Source: Pelagomonas calceolata
Taxonomy: Eukaryota > Sar > Pelagophyceae > Pelagomonadales > Pelagomonadaceae
DNA length: 64,000 bases
Direction of reading: 5' to 3'
Assembly: GCA_918797485.1 (NCBI GenBank)
Contig: CAKKNE010000005.1
Span: 248,001 to 312,000 of the forward strand
Both the position numbers and the translations under genes were made by a program. The notes below the pieces were generated by a model. The model did not search any database. It saw only the letters and a program-made list of their open reading frames with translations, and was not told the DNA's origin. This document shows, piece after piece, positions 1 through 9,113 of the stretch. Within the stretch, counting starts at the first letter, position 1. Each line of letters opens with the position of its first letter.

Positions 1-3000
1 TTAAAATCGTCCGGGACAGAACGACTGGTCTGCGGCCGCTCTTCCGGAATCTCGGCGACGGGTTTTTCCGCCGCTCTCGCTTTGCTCGGGTCCTCGAGAG
101 CTGATGATATAGCTTGGTCCCACCGCATGGAGGCGTTCTTCGACTTTGTATCTACTGAAGGTTCGTCCTGGATCGCCTTGGCGGACGCGCCACTCCGTTC
201 GGCGGAGCGCGCGTGGAATCCTAATCTGCGAAAGGCTTCCTCGAGTTGGGAAGCGTGCTTCGGCTTCGCGTACAATCGTTGCGTGAGCTCGTGGCGCCGC
301 TCCTTACTCAGGTCGAGGTGGCGGTTCAGCGCGCCCTGCGTGCGAACGGCCTCAAACTCGAAAAAGAGACCACCCCCGGCATCGTGCGATGGCCACGAGT
401 CGCGTCGACGGCGTGGGACGCCGCGAGCGCACCATATCTAACATCCCTCAGAATTTTCTTCCAGTGCCGCTCGAGGAAGACGTCGTTCCTAAAACAGAGC
501 GACACGAAGCCCGTGTCCTCATGCTCCCGCAAATTCAAATCTTCCTTGCCGAACCGATCCAGCAGCTCCAGATACACTTCCGTGGGGTCCGTACTAATTC
601 TCAATTCGCCGTCCAGAATCATGGGAATCGGCCGCGTCAGGTGAAAGCCCTTCCTCAGTTCATTTTGGGACTGGAGCTTGCCCGCGAAGTGTTCCTGCCA
701 CAACGCTTCCTCCTCTTCCTTGGCCACTGCTATGGACTCCAGGTGGTGCCGGCCCGGGCTTTCTTGTTTTTGGACCAGCGCCAAAGCTTGCAGCTCGGCT
801 GCAGGGACGTGGCCACTCCTTCGGTTCGGGTCCAGAAGTCGTTTAGCTGGTCTTGCGATGCAGACGTCATCATTCACGGGCTCTGGATCTGCGTACGTTT
901 GCTCGAACGGCGCGTCGATGCTCCGAGACGCGTCGTCTTCAGGGATGAGGCGCGAGCGGCTCGAGGGTCGCGTTGGCGACTCCATGACCACTTGCGATGA
1001 AGCCTGCTCCCCCACCACTTGGGAGATGAGCGGCCCCAGTTCCAATTTTGGCTTTGTAGGCTTATCTGATCTGTTATGAAAGATGTCCCGCAGCAACTGT
1101 CGCGTGACGGGCCCGTGCACGTCCGCCTCGACGCAACAAGTAGGCACCAACAAATGGGTCATGGGCGTGTGGCCGCAATGCTTACAAATCAAGTCGCGCA
1201 CGCCCTCCTTACTGGCATAGCAGTCGCACTCGCAGCCTTTCCTCATGCACGGGCCCCTCGACACACACAACGAGCAGACGATCCTCCGGTGTAAAGAACA
1301 GGGTCTGTAGGACATCCTAGCGAAGTCGAGGAAGTCGCGCCTGCGTGGCACCGACGCCGTCGCGACACGGCCTCTGTGCACTCACGAGACGCGGTGCGGC
1401 CGCGTCGACGGCGTCGAGGCGACGCGGCATCGCCTCGACGCCATCGCGGCGACCACGTCATGCGCGGAGCATCGCGGTCCCTCGACGCGGTCCGAACGGC
1501 CTCGAATTCGAAAAAGAAACCACCCAGGTCATCGTGCGATGGCCACGAGTCGCGTCGACGGCGTGAAGGCGACGACAGACGCCGCGTCGGCACCAGCAGA
1601 CGACGCCGTTGCGCTTCTTGTCGAACATCGACGCCCAGCCCTCGACCTCCGACGGGAGTATTGGTAAACCTTTCGCCTGCCACAACGCGTTGAGGGCCTT
1701 CCGGAACTCGAACTTCGAGCAGTTTCCCAATTCCAGATCATCATAAGGTAGAAAATGTACTTTATCTTGATCGGTGAACCACGTCTCCGGCCGCTGCCAC
1801 GACTTACTTGTTGTGATCGTCGTGACGGACTCTACGTCATCTGAAGTGACGCGGTACGACGCCTTTGGCAGCAACGCCTCGAGGTCGCGCTTCCTCTCGG
1901 GCGAGACGGAACCGACCATGCGCCAGCACTCCTCAACTATCTTTCGCTTCGCAAAGCCGCGCGTCCTCCCGCCATAGCCTCGCCACGCTCGCTGGATATC
2001 ATTGGCGCATTTCCGTCGCCTCGCAATTTTCTTGCGCATGATCCGCCGACAAATTAACGCGCGGAACAGCGCCTGGCACAAGGTAGCTTTTTGGACCTCC
2101 CTGGCTCTTTGTCGTCGCAGCCGCTCCACAGCCTCCCGCGACAGTTTAGCGCGGATGATCTTCGCGAGGCCCGTACTAGCTTTCTCTCTCTCCCTGAAGA
2201 GCCTTCTGGCAGCAGCGGCCTTGAAGCGACCGATACACCCGAGCATCACCCGATTCACGATCTCTCTAGCTCGTCGCTCGCGCCACGCCTCCCGCCTCTG
2301 ATACTGCAACGTGTTTATGGTTTGGCGCTGCATGTTCTCCCGCAAAACGTGGCCCGCTTTGTTCAGGCGGAGGGCGTTCCTTTTACGACGAGCTCTCCTT
2401 CGAAAGACGACACCCCTCAAAATCCGTTGGATCAACTCAATAGCAGAAACACGCTTCTTGGCAGTTCTGGTAGCCACGACGCGCTGCGTGAACGACTTGC
2501 AGACCGCCTGGAGGCACGTGACGGCCGCGACGCGCTCCCTACATCTTCTGAGTAATTTCCTTCGGTAGGCCACGTTCCGCGAGATGTGCGCGCGGCAGAA
2601 CGCTTGGATCGTGCCGATCTTCTTCCACTGCGCGTAGCGCTTCTTCTCTTGACCTGCGTGGCACCGACGCCGTGGGCGTTTCCGCGACGCGAGAGCGGTC
2701 GGAAGGCCGCGTCGACGGCGTCACGGTGGCATCGCGTCGCGTCGACGCCGTCGACGCAACTTCAAGTTGAGAAGTTGAAGTTCAACACTGACTCACCTTT
2801 CTCAAACGGCGCGTTCATCTTCCGCGTGAGCCAGTCCTCCTTTTGGGGCGGGACCTGTGTGGCACGGACACCGTCGCGAGACGAAGCTCGCGTCGCGTCG
2901 ACGGCGTGAAGGCACCGCAGCACCGCGGGACGCCGAGATCATGCGTATTTCACGGGATCCTCGAACTGCTTGCCGTTGTCGTACTCGATGTAGTTGTCCG

Positions 3001-5276
3001 AAGGACAAAAAATGTGTCTCGCCGCGTTGCTTTCCGCCAGTGCGGCCATCACCTTGCTGAGCAACTCCGAACCGGGCAGGGGCCAGCCCACGTCGACGGG
3101 AGGCCTTCCGTACTTGGCCACGTAATGCGACACACATAATCCATCACCGTTGGGCACGGCAATCGACGCGGAAGCCTGCGCGGAACGGACGCCGTCGCGA
3201 CACTGTCGATGGCGTCACGGTGACGAGCAGTCGCAAGTTCAAGTTCATTTTTCACGCCGAGTCAGCGCCTCCGTCTCGTGCGGCATGCAACACGTAGTTC
3301 TATGCCAGGGGCACGTCTCGAGGGGCTCGCCCGTCACGGGACTGATTTGTACTAAATTCTCGCACATGAGGCCCCGCTCGCGCGGCACGGACTTGTCGGG
3401 GCACCACGTACACACACTGCTGGTGGTTAACTTGGCTCTCCGCTCGATGCACTCCCGTTCCACTTTTTCCACAATGCGCTTCCGCTCATCCGCTTCGATC
3501 TCCCACTTCGTCTTGGCATGTTGAGCTTTCTTCTTGTGGCTGACAATGACTCCTGGTGTTTTTAATCGAGTGAGGACCTCGGGCGGCACGTGCGTCTCGC
3601 GCACGTAACACGCCGTACAAAGAGCTAAATCGTTGGGCACGGCGATAGATCGCGGCCGGATCCCGTGGTCGCCGGCGCAGTACGACATGTGCCACCTGCG
3701 CGGAGCATCGCGGTTCGGTCCGAACGGCCTCTTCAGCAAAAAAGAAACCACTCTCATGGAAGTGAGATGGACACGAGTCGTATTAATGAAGTGAAGGCAC
3801 CGCGGGACGCCGAGACCGACGCGCAACAGCTGAACTCCTCGAGGACACTCACGCCGAAGCGGTCGACGACCCGCCGCCACGGGTGGACGAAGCGCTCGTT
3901 GGAACAGAGGTACTTCTTGCCTGTGGCCTCGTCCGTGTGCGTCCACTGGCACCTTATAGCCTCCTTCGCTTCTTCGCGCATCTTCCGCCTGCGTGTCGCG
4001 AGAGCGTGAAACCGCCGCGAAACCGCCGTAGCTCCCTCTCGCGACGCGTAGACTCTCGTGTGATCACGGCGACCACGTCATGCGCCGAGCATCGCGGTCG
4101 CTCGAAATCAAAAAAGAAACCACCCCCGGCGTCGTGGGTGAGATACGAGTCACATCAAGACGCGGAGCGCGCGCCGCATCTCCTCGAGCTGCTTTTCCGG
4201 GGCCACTTCTTTCCCGAGCAGCTCGGCCATGTACTGCGCGTGCCTCCGTTCCTTCTTTAGGACTTGTGGCCAATCTTGGAGGTGCATGGGCTTCTCGCCG
4301 GGCCGGTCGAGCGTCATCAGCCGGAAGTCGCGTTGCACTTTCCTGAGGACTGCGGAACTTTCCAATTTGGACTTGTCGGCACCACTCGCTTCGGCGGACT
4401 TGATCATGGAGCGCGGCGGCTTCCAGACCCACTGCTCATGTTGTATCATGGCATCTTTGACCTGCGTCGAACGACAGCGTCGCGACACGGCCGCGGCTCC
4501 CGAGTCGCGTAGACTCTCATGCGGCCACGTCGACGGCGCCACGGCGACGTGGTATTGCGTCGACGCCATCGACGCGAACTTGAAGTTCAGAAAACTTCAG
4601 AAACAGACGCCGCGTCACGCACGTGGTTAAAATCCGTGAAATCTTGTGCTGAATCATGGAGCTGCTCGCGCAGCGCGTCGGCGTGCATGCCCGCCTCGCA
4701 GAGCTTCACCAAATGTTTGGCCCGATTCGTCTCGGCGACCATCTTCCGGCGATTATGCAACGCCTCGTTCGCGGCGCGCGCCTCCCACCTGCGTGGACAT
4801 CGACGAGTGGGACCTCCGAGCGATGCACGCGACCGTATCCAGAGAGGAGCACCTCACCCAGACCCCAACAAACCTCAAATTGAAGCACAGTTGAACTTTG
4901 ACGCGGCTTCGCACCAGTCCGGAGTAAAAGGAATCATCGCCAACACGCTTTCCAGCGTCGTGACCTGGGGCAGCGTCGTCTCGTCGTCGCTGCTCGAGTA
5001 GTCGGACGAGTCCTCGTCGTCCTCTTTTCCTTCGTCGCTGTCGGTCGTGACGCTGTCCTCGTCGCTCGAGTTGTATTCCCGCTCGACGCCGCCGCGCAGA
5101 CATGCTACTACGTGGAGTGTCGCGTCCTTCTGGACGTTGGCGTCTCTCAGACTTCCAGTTATGTAGGTACCGTTGTGGAGGAGCCTGCCGCCTCCACAGA
5201 TGTCGGCGGCGGTCGCGTCGGCTGCGACGTCGAGCGTCCGCGTGCGGCCATCGAGGTCCTCGACGAAGATCTGCAT
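1..5276 (-). CDS. Giant Ubl / IQ-motif / EF-hand-like protein, partial at 3' end
   Basis: Not a gene I can name. The start at 5276 opens a ubiquitin-like domain (MQIFVEDLDG to CLRGG, residues 1-63), then an acidic Ser/Asp stretch. Nine introner-type introns separate the exons: 5276-4915, 4788-4623, 4461-4154, 3988-3836, 3695-3269, 3175-2954, 2854-2797, 2653-1594, 1340-443, 335-1. All phases agree, giving about 1,329 residues before the window edge. The middle has paired Cys (CTACY, CTWCP, CPWHRTTC) that may bind zinc. Exon 2653-1594 carries several IQ-like calmodulin-binding segments rich in Arg/Lys, and the 1593/1341 junction rebuilds an EF-hand-like loop (MFDKKRNGVV). This suggests Ca2+/calmodulin-linked scaffolding, which is inference. 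The last donor is uncertain (442 keeps frame; 432 matches the element better). Confidence 0.75.
336..442 (-). mobile_element. Introner-type intron 9 (family A, short form)
   Basis: The family A donor consensus GTGCGCTCGCGGCG starts at 432, but only a donor at 442 (GTTAGATATG) keeps frame with the next exon. The acceptor is GTTCGCACGCAG. The exact donor is unresolved. Confidence 0.6.
1341..1593 (-). mobile_element. Introner-type intron 8 (family A, long form)
   Basis: This is a 253-bp copy with donor GTGCCGACGCGGCG and internal GGGTGGTTTCTTTTTCGA and GGCCGTTCGGACC. The acceptor is GTGCCACGCAG. It is phase 2 and rebuilds VVCW-RDFLDFAR. Confidence 0.8.
2654..2796 (-). mobile_element. Introner-type intron 7 (family C)
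   Basis: It has a strong donor GTGAGTCAG followed by GTTGAACTTCAACTT, and the acceptor GTGCCACGCAG. It is phase 1 between FEK and GQEKKRY. Confidence 0.8.
2855..2953 (-). mobile_element. Introner-type intron 6 (family A 5' end)
   Basis: The donor is GTGAAATACG, followed by ATCTCGGCGTCCCGCGG as in other family A copies. The acceptor end GTGCCACACAG is closer to the B/C type. It is phase 0 between FEDP and VPPQKED. Confidence 0.75.
3176..3268 (-). mobile_element. Introner-type intron 5 (family C, probable GC-AG)
   Basis: The family C start GxGCTGACTCGGCGTG appears here as GCGCTGACTCGGCGTG. That gives a GC donor directly after the codon GAG. The acceptor is TCCGCGCAG, and the exons HETE and ASASIAV join in phase 0. 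Confidence 0.65.
3696..3835 (-). mobile_element. Introner-type intron 4 (family A)
   Basis: The donor GTTCAGC is in codon GA|G. Inside are GTCTCGGCGTCCC, GTGGTTTC and GGCCGTTCGGACC, and the acceptor is GCTCCGCGCAG. Splicing joins VLEE to WHMSYCAG, with phase 2 on both sides. Confidence 0.75.
3989..4153 (-). mobile_element. Introner-type intron 3 (family A)
   Basis: It contains the family A block GGGTGGTTTCTTTTTT and ends CGACACGCAG. The frame-keeping donor is GTGACTCG at 4153. By homology the element may begin near 4173 with a GC donor (GCGCGCTCCGCG), which would also keep frame. Confidence 0.7.
4462..4622 (-). mobile_element. Introner-type intron 2 (family C)
   Basis: The donor begins GTGCGTGACGCGGCG, followed by TTCTGAACTTCAAG, and the acceptor is TTCGACGCAG. 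It splices between FNH and VKDAM in phase 0. The interior has the CGTCGACGGCG core shared by all introner families here. Confidence 0.8.
4789..4914 (-). mobile_element. Introner-type intron 1 of the Ubl/IQ gene (family C-like)
   Basis: The donor GTGCGAAGCCG lies inside codon TG|G and the acceptor ends CCACGCAG. Removal joins PDW to WEARAANEA in frame. The donor side carries the AGTTCAA stretches typical of family C. Confidence 0.75.
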
Positions 5277-5648
5277 GGTCGTGCGCCGCGGGCGCCGCGC
5301 CGGGCAGCGGTCTGGGGCTGCCCCTTGCTCCTGGGCGCTGAGGCCTCCGGTCTCCCTTCAATACGCGGTCGCGGCCGGCAGCGCGCGCGTGAGGCCCCGC
5401 CGGGCGGTGCAAATCGGTCCGTCGGCCAGGACTGGGCCCGTCCGAGGCGCGACGCCAACAGCGCTGCGGCCAGATAATGGCTAGCTCATAGAGCTACTAG
5501 CCAGCACATAGCTTGTCGAAGCAAATCGGCTCGCAATCGACCGCAGATTGACGGTGTGAAGAGGCGCGGACGCGAATTTCGTCTCTCGTCGCTGCTCGCG
5601 GCAGAACGACTGGTCGTCGAGGCAGCCCACTGCTGCCCACGTAGCCTC
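5277..5648. other. Divergent intergenic region
   Basis: This 372-bp gap lies between two head-to-head starts. It holds a CTAG-bounded 20-bp palindrome-like site at 5481-5500 (CTAGCTCATA then GAGCTACTAG). The site has the spacing of the promoter motif seen elsewhere but an atypical core. No gene is seen. Confidence 0.5.
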
Positions 5649-6839
5649 ATGGAGCCGCCCCTCGACAAGGAGGACCCCCGCGGTCGCGCCGACTCCATTT
5701 TGAGCGACGCGACGCCGCCGAACTCCCCGAGGCGGCGCGGCTCCTTAGATTTGTCGACGGACGACGAGCGCCGGCCGCCGGCGACCGACTCCGTGCTCGC
5801 CGAGGAGATTAAGAGAGATATACTGGACGTCCAGGACCCCGTCGTGGCGACGGCCTGGATCGTGTTGTTGGTTTGTGGCGCCGAGGCGTGTTCCGTGGTC
5901 TGCACGGCGCGTTTGCTGCAGGCGTGGCCGTATGCACTTTCGGTAGCGTGTGCGGAGTTGCTCCTGGGACCGTTGACGGCTCTGCCGTTCTGGCTCTGTG
6001 GGGCTAGACCCTGGCCCTCGTTCTACGGCGAGGACGTGCCGCGCTTCTGGTTTCCTGCGGCGTTAGCTCTGGCTGCTGTTTCTGTGAGTGCGACCTTCGC
6101 GGCCGATGCCCGGGGCGCTCCGATCCTCCGAGACGTCGATGTGGACGGCGCCTGGCGGTCGTTGGCCGCGACGCGGCGCGACGTCGCCGCGGCCTACGCT
6201 TCGCTGTCTTGGACTGGTGGCAAGGTCGCCGCGTCGAGTACGTCGACAGACGTCCTCGCGACCTTTGATAGGTTGGGGCCTCGAAGCGCATTAGCTCCGT
6301 CCCGAGCCATGCTGGAAGCTTTAGGAGCCTACGCCGGCGCGAATCCTAGACCGTCTTCGACATATGGGGCGGCCGCGGCCGTCGCCGCCGCTCTCATAGC
6401 GTCGCATATTGCATCGATACTGTCATCGGATGAGACGCCGGGCTTCCTGAATCGCGACGGCGAGCCCACCTCGAAGCTCGGGGTCTTGGCTTGTCTCGCG
6501 TTCGGGAGCGGATTGCTCGCAGCCACGTGGCACGCCGCGGCCCACGCTCATACGGCCCTCGGCGTCGACGAGCGCCCGCCGGCGAACGTGGCGTCGTCCC
6601 TGAGCTTGTTGGCGGGGCTGCTGCTCCTGCCGTACGCTTATCTGATCCAGGGTCCCGAAGCCCTCTCATATGATACGAATTCGAGGGTCGTCTACTTGGT
6701 CGTGGCCGCGGCCTTCGCATCCCAATTAAAAAGGGAGCTCCAGGTCCACGCCTTGCGGAGCCTGCCGCCCGGGGCCGCCGCGGTGTTGGGGGCCGCGCGG
6801 GGCCTCGCGGTCGCGCTCGCCGTGGCGGCGGGGGCCTAG
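5649..6839 (+). CDS. Multipass membrane protein, possibly DMT/TPT-like
   Basis: I chose the Met at 5649 (MEPPLDKEDP); an upstream in-frame Met at 5556 lies in the promoter region. The protein has 396 residues: a polar, Ser/Pro/Asp-rich cytosolic N-terminus of about 60 residues, then roughly eight hydrophobic segments, with one soluble loop between the third and fourth. The final helices (PPGAAAVLGAARGLAVALAV) recall drug/metabolite or triose-phosphate translocators, but I see no diagnostic motif, so transport is inference. There are no introns. It is divergent from the giant Ubl/IQ gene. Confidence 0.75.
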   Translation: MEPPLDKEDPRGRADSILSDATPPNSPRRRGSLDLSTDDERRPPATDSVLAEEIKRDILDVQDPVVATAWIVLLVCGAEACSVVCTARLLQAWPYALSVACAELLLGPLTALPFWLCGARPWPSFYGEDVPRFWFPAALALAAVSVSATFAADARGAPILRDVDVDGAWRSLAATRRDVAAAYASLSWTGGKVAASSTSTDVLATFDRLGPRSALAPSRAMLEALGAYAGANPRPSSTYGAAAAVAAALIASHIASILSSDETPGFLNRDGEPTSKLGVLACLAFGSGLLAATWHAAAHAHTALGVDERPPANVASSLSLLAGLLLLPYAYLIQGPEALSYDTNSRVVYLVVAAAFASQLKRELQVHALRSLPPGAAAVLGAARGLAVALAVAAGA

Positions 6840-7141
6840 CGTTCTTCTACGGGGGCTTTTAAGGGGTCTCTTAGAATTTCTGGCCGCGCGAAATTGTACG
6901 TGTCTAGTGTCTTACAACGCTAGCTGCGCTTGCGGCTTGGTCGCCTACTCGTGTGAGGACGACAGCGGTGCGTGTGCGCCAGACAGTTGCTTAAATTAAC
7001 GTCTCTGGCGCCGTTGAGGCCAAAGCGCTGTGAATTTTTACGCGTTCGGCCGTTTCAGCTTCGGAGAGCGCCGACAGCAGAGATTGTGTGCCTTGAGCAA
7101 CTAGCCGCCAGCGGACTGCGCGCGCATCGTAACTCTGCGAC
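6840..7141. other. Intergenic region
   Basis: This 302-bp gap between two plus-strand genes contains the CTAG-bounded motif at 6904. Nothing else is recognised. Confidence 0.5.
6904..6923 (-). promoter_or_regulatory. CTAG-bounded promoter-type motif
   Basis: A 20-bp site with CTAG at both ends. Reversed, it reads CTAGCGTT-GTAAGACACTAG. It lies 219 bp upstream of the start at 7142. Confidence 0.6.
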
Positions 7142-8944
7142 ATGTCGTCGCGTAGCGCTGCGGACGCGCTGCGGGCGCTGAGCCTCGGGCCAGCCAGCTC
7201 TCAGGCGACGGCCGATGCCAAAATCACGGTCGGCGCGCGCATCGCGATGACGCGCCTGGTGCCGGACGAGAGCGATCTGCGAAACGCCCGCGCAAACAGG
7301 GCCTCAGCCGCACGCTCGCAAGTCGCAGCCATCGCTCGCAGAGCCGCACTCGCTCGCGCGGTAGAGTTCGGAGCTGCGGACACTTGTGTCGGCGTCGTCG
7401 AGGGCATCGACGGCGAACGCGTCGTTGTCAGGCTGGACTGCGGTCTGCGCGTGATCATCGGCGCGGAATCTGTGTCGTCCCGAAGTGTGGATTCGGACGA
7501 CGCCCCGCCCGTCGGCGCCTTCGTCGAGCTGCAGGGCCTCGCAAGCGCGGCGTTCAACGGCCGCCGCGGCGTCGTCACGGCGACTCCGCCGGACGTTGCG
7601 GCTGTGGGCCGTGTGGCCGTCGTCATCGACGGCCGAAGCATTGCCATCAAGCGCGCAAACGTCATCTTCGCATCCGACGCTGTCGTGGATGCGAGCTCTG
7701 ACGTGTGGTTTCGCGAGGAAGCCTGGGTCAACATCCTCCCGTTTCTAGATGCGCGAGCGCTCGCGCGGTTCGTGTTGGCGTCCCGGCGGGCCGACGTGCG
7801 ACGCTGGGCCGAGGCACATGTCGAGCGGACTGTCGCTGCTGTCGCGGTGCGCGCGCCGACGCTCCTGGCGACGCGACACGAAGCCGTGCCTCTCATCCAG
7901 TGGTTGGCGACCACAGTCGAGCCGCAGCTCGCGGGCGACTTCGCGCCGCGGCCGCTTCCCTTGGACCGCAGGGGCGACTGCATGGTATCGCTCTTCTGCC
8001 TCTTCGCGGCGTGTCCTCTGGAGTCCTTCTTGCGTGCCGAGGGGTGCCTGGGCCGCGACGTCGGAGTGTACGCGGCGCTGGAGGCGTACGTGAATCGCAC
8101 GGGCGGCCCGGACGGCCCAGATGGTGCTCGGGTGCTACTGACGACGTTGCGGCAGGTGCTCATGGAGTCGCATTCAAATTTCCCTGCCGAGGGCCAGCCC
8201 GGCGATGCGATGGATGTTTTTGCTGATATACTTTCGCATTTCGATGATATCCTTGCAAGAATACCGTGCGACCGCCCGGTGACGCTCGCATCGTCGCATT
8301 ATGACGCGGACGACGCTGGCGCCGTACTAAGAGCTGCACAAAGTCAGGTTGGGCCAATGCCTCCTGGTGTCCTATACGCCGAGCTTGCTAGCTACGAGCG
8401 AAGGGTTACAAAGGACGAGACGGGAGACTTCGACGTAGTTGAGCTGAACTGCTTTTTGCGGCTCCAGCCTCGCGGTGGCGCCTCCCTCTATGACATGATC
8501 GACGCTGCAATCGCACCAGAGCAATTTGGCGGCGCCTCCAACGGGACTCTCCAGAGAACCATCTGGTGCACGGGCCGCGTACTTGTATTTAACCTCATCC
8601 TCTATCAATGGGACGGAGCAACCCAGCGCACGCGTTTCAATGCCGCATTGTTGGACGATCCCATCTCGTTTCCGGTCGAGGGCCTCGACATGACGCGGTA
8701 TGTCCACCGACCGGCCGCGTCCGAAGTCTTCGACCTGGTCGGCGCTGTCCTTTTCTTAAGTTACGGGAATGGAGGTCACTACGTAGCGGTGACCTACCAC
8801 GAGCTCTCCCGGTGCTGGTTCCTCTTCGACGACGACACGGTCGAGCGCCTGGACTCGCTGGAGGCCTACGTCGCCGAGGAGGGGGCGGTGCCGACGATTC
8901 TCTTCTATCGGCGCCGCCCTGCCGCAGCCCGTCCTTTGAAGTAG
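7142..8944 (+). CDS. F-box-like plus ubiquitin-specific protease-like protein
   Basis: This is a 600-residue protein with no intron. Residues about 80-180 hold two SH3/KOW-like beta segments (VGVVEGIDGERVVVRL and GAFVELQGLASAAFNGR). An F-box-like stretch follows near residue 190 (FREEAWVNILPFLDARAL). The C-terminal 330 residues resemble a C19 deubiquitinase: a divergent Cys box (RRGDCMVSLFCLF), QDAHEFL-like GDAMDVFADIL, and a good His box (GNGGHYVAV then CWFLFDDDTV). The NxGNTCYMN signature is not intact, so catalysis is uncertain. An F-box with USP in one chain would link ubiquitin ligase recruitment with deubiquitination; this is inference. Confidence 0.7.
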   Translation: MSSRSAADALRALSLGPASSQATADAKITVGARIAMTRLVPDESDLRNARANRASAARSQVAAIARRAALARAVEFGAADTCVGVVEGIDGERVVVRLDCGLRVIIGAESVSSRSVDSDDAPPVGAFVELQGLASAAFNGRRGVVTATPPDVAAVGRVAVVIDGRSIAIKRANVIFASDAVVDASSDVWFREEAWVNILPFLDARALARFVLASRRADVRRWAEAHVERTVAAVAVRAPTLLATRHEAVPLIQWLATTVEPQLAGDFAPRPLPLDRRGDCMVSLFCLFAACPLESFLRAEGCLGRDVGVYAALEAYVNRTGGPDGPDGARVLLTTLRQVLMESHSNFPAEGQPGDAMDVFADILSHFDDILARIPCDRPVTLASSHYDADDAGAVLRAAQSQVGPMPPGVLYAELASYERRVTKDETGDFDVVELNCFLRLQPRGGASLYDMIDAAIAPEQFGGASNGTLQRTIWCTGRVLVFNLILYQWDGATQRTRFNAALLDDPISFPVEGLDMTRYVHRPAASEVFDLVGAVLFLSYGNGGHYVAVTYHELSRCWFLFDDDTVERLDSLEAYVAEEGAVPTILFYRRRPAAARPLK

Positions 8945-8984
8945 GACGCGTGTAAGTTGCATTTGTCACCAACGCAGTCCCCGG

Positions 8985-9007
8985 CTAGTGTCTTTACAGA
9001 CCGCTAG
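8985..9007 (-). promoter_or_regulatory. CTAG-bounded promoter-type motif
   Basis: A 23-bp site, CTAG at both ends. Reversed, it reads CTAGCGGTCT then GTAAAGACACTAG. It sits 107 bp upstream of the start at 9114. Confidence 0.65.
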
Positions 9008-9113
9008 CGCGAATTTTCAGGCGGGACGCGTCGACGCAGATGGAATGGCTGCCCATTTTGGGCCAGACACGACGTGAGGACGCTGCCCGCGGCGCCGCGG
9101 ACCATCCCTAGCG

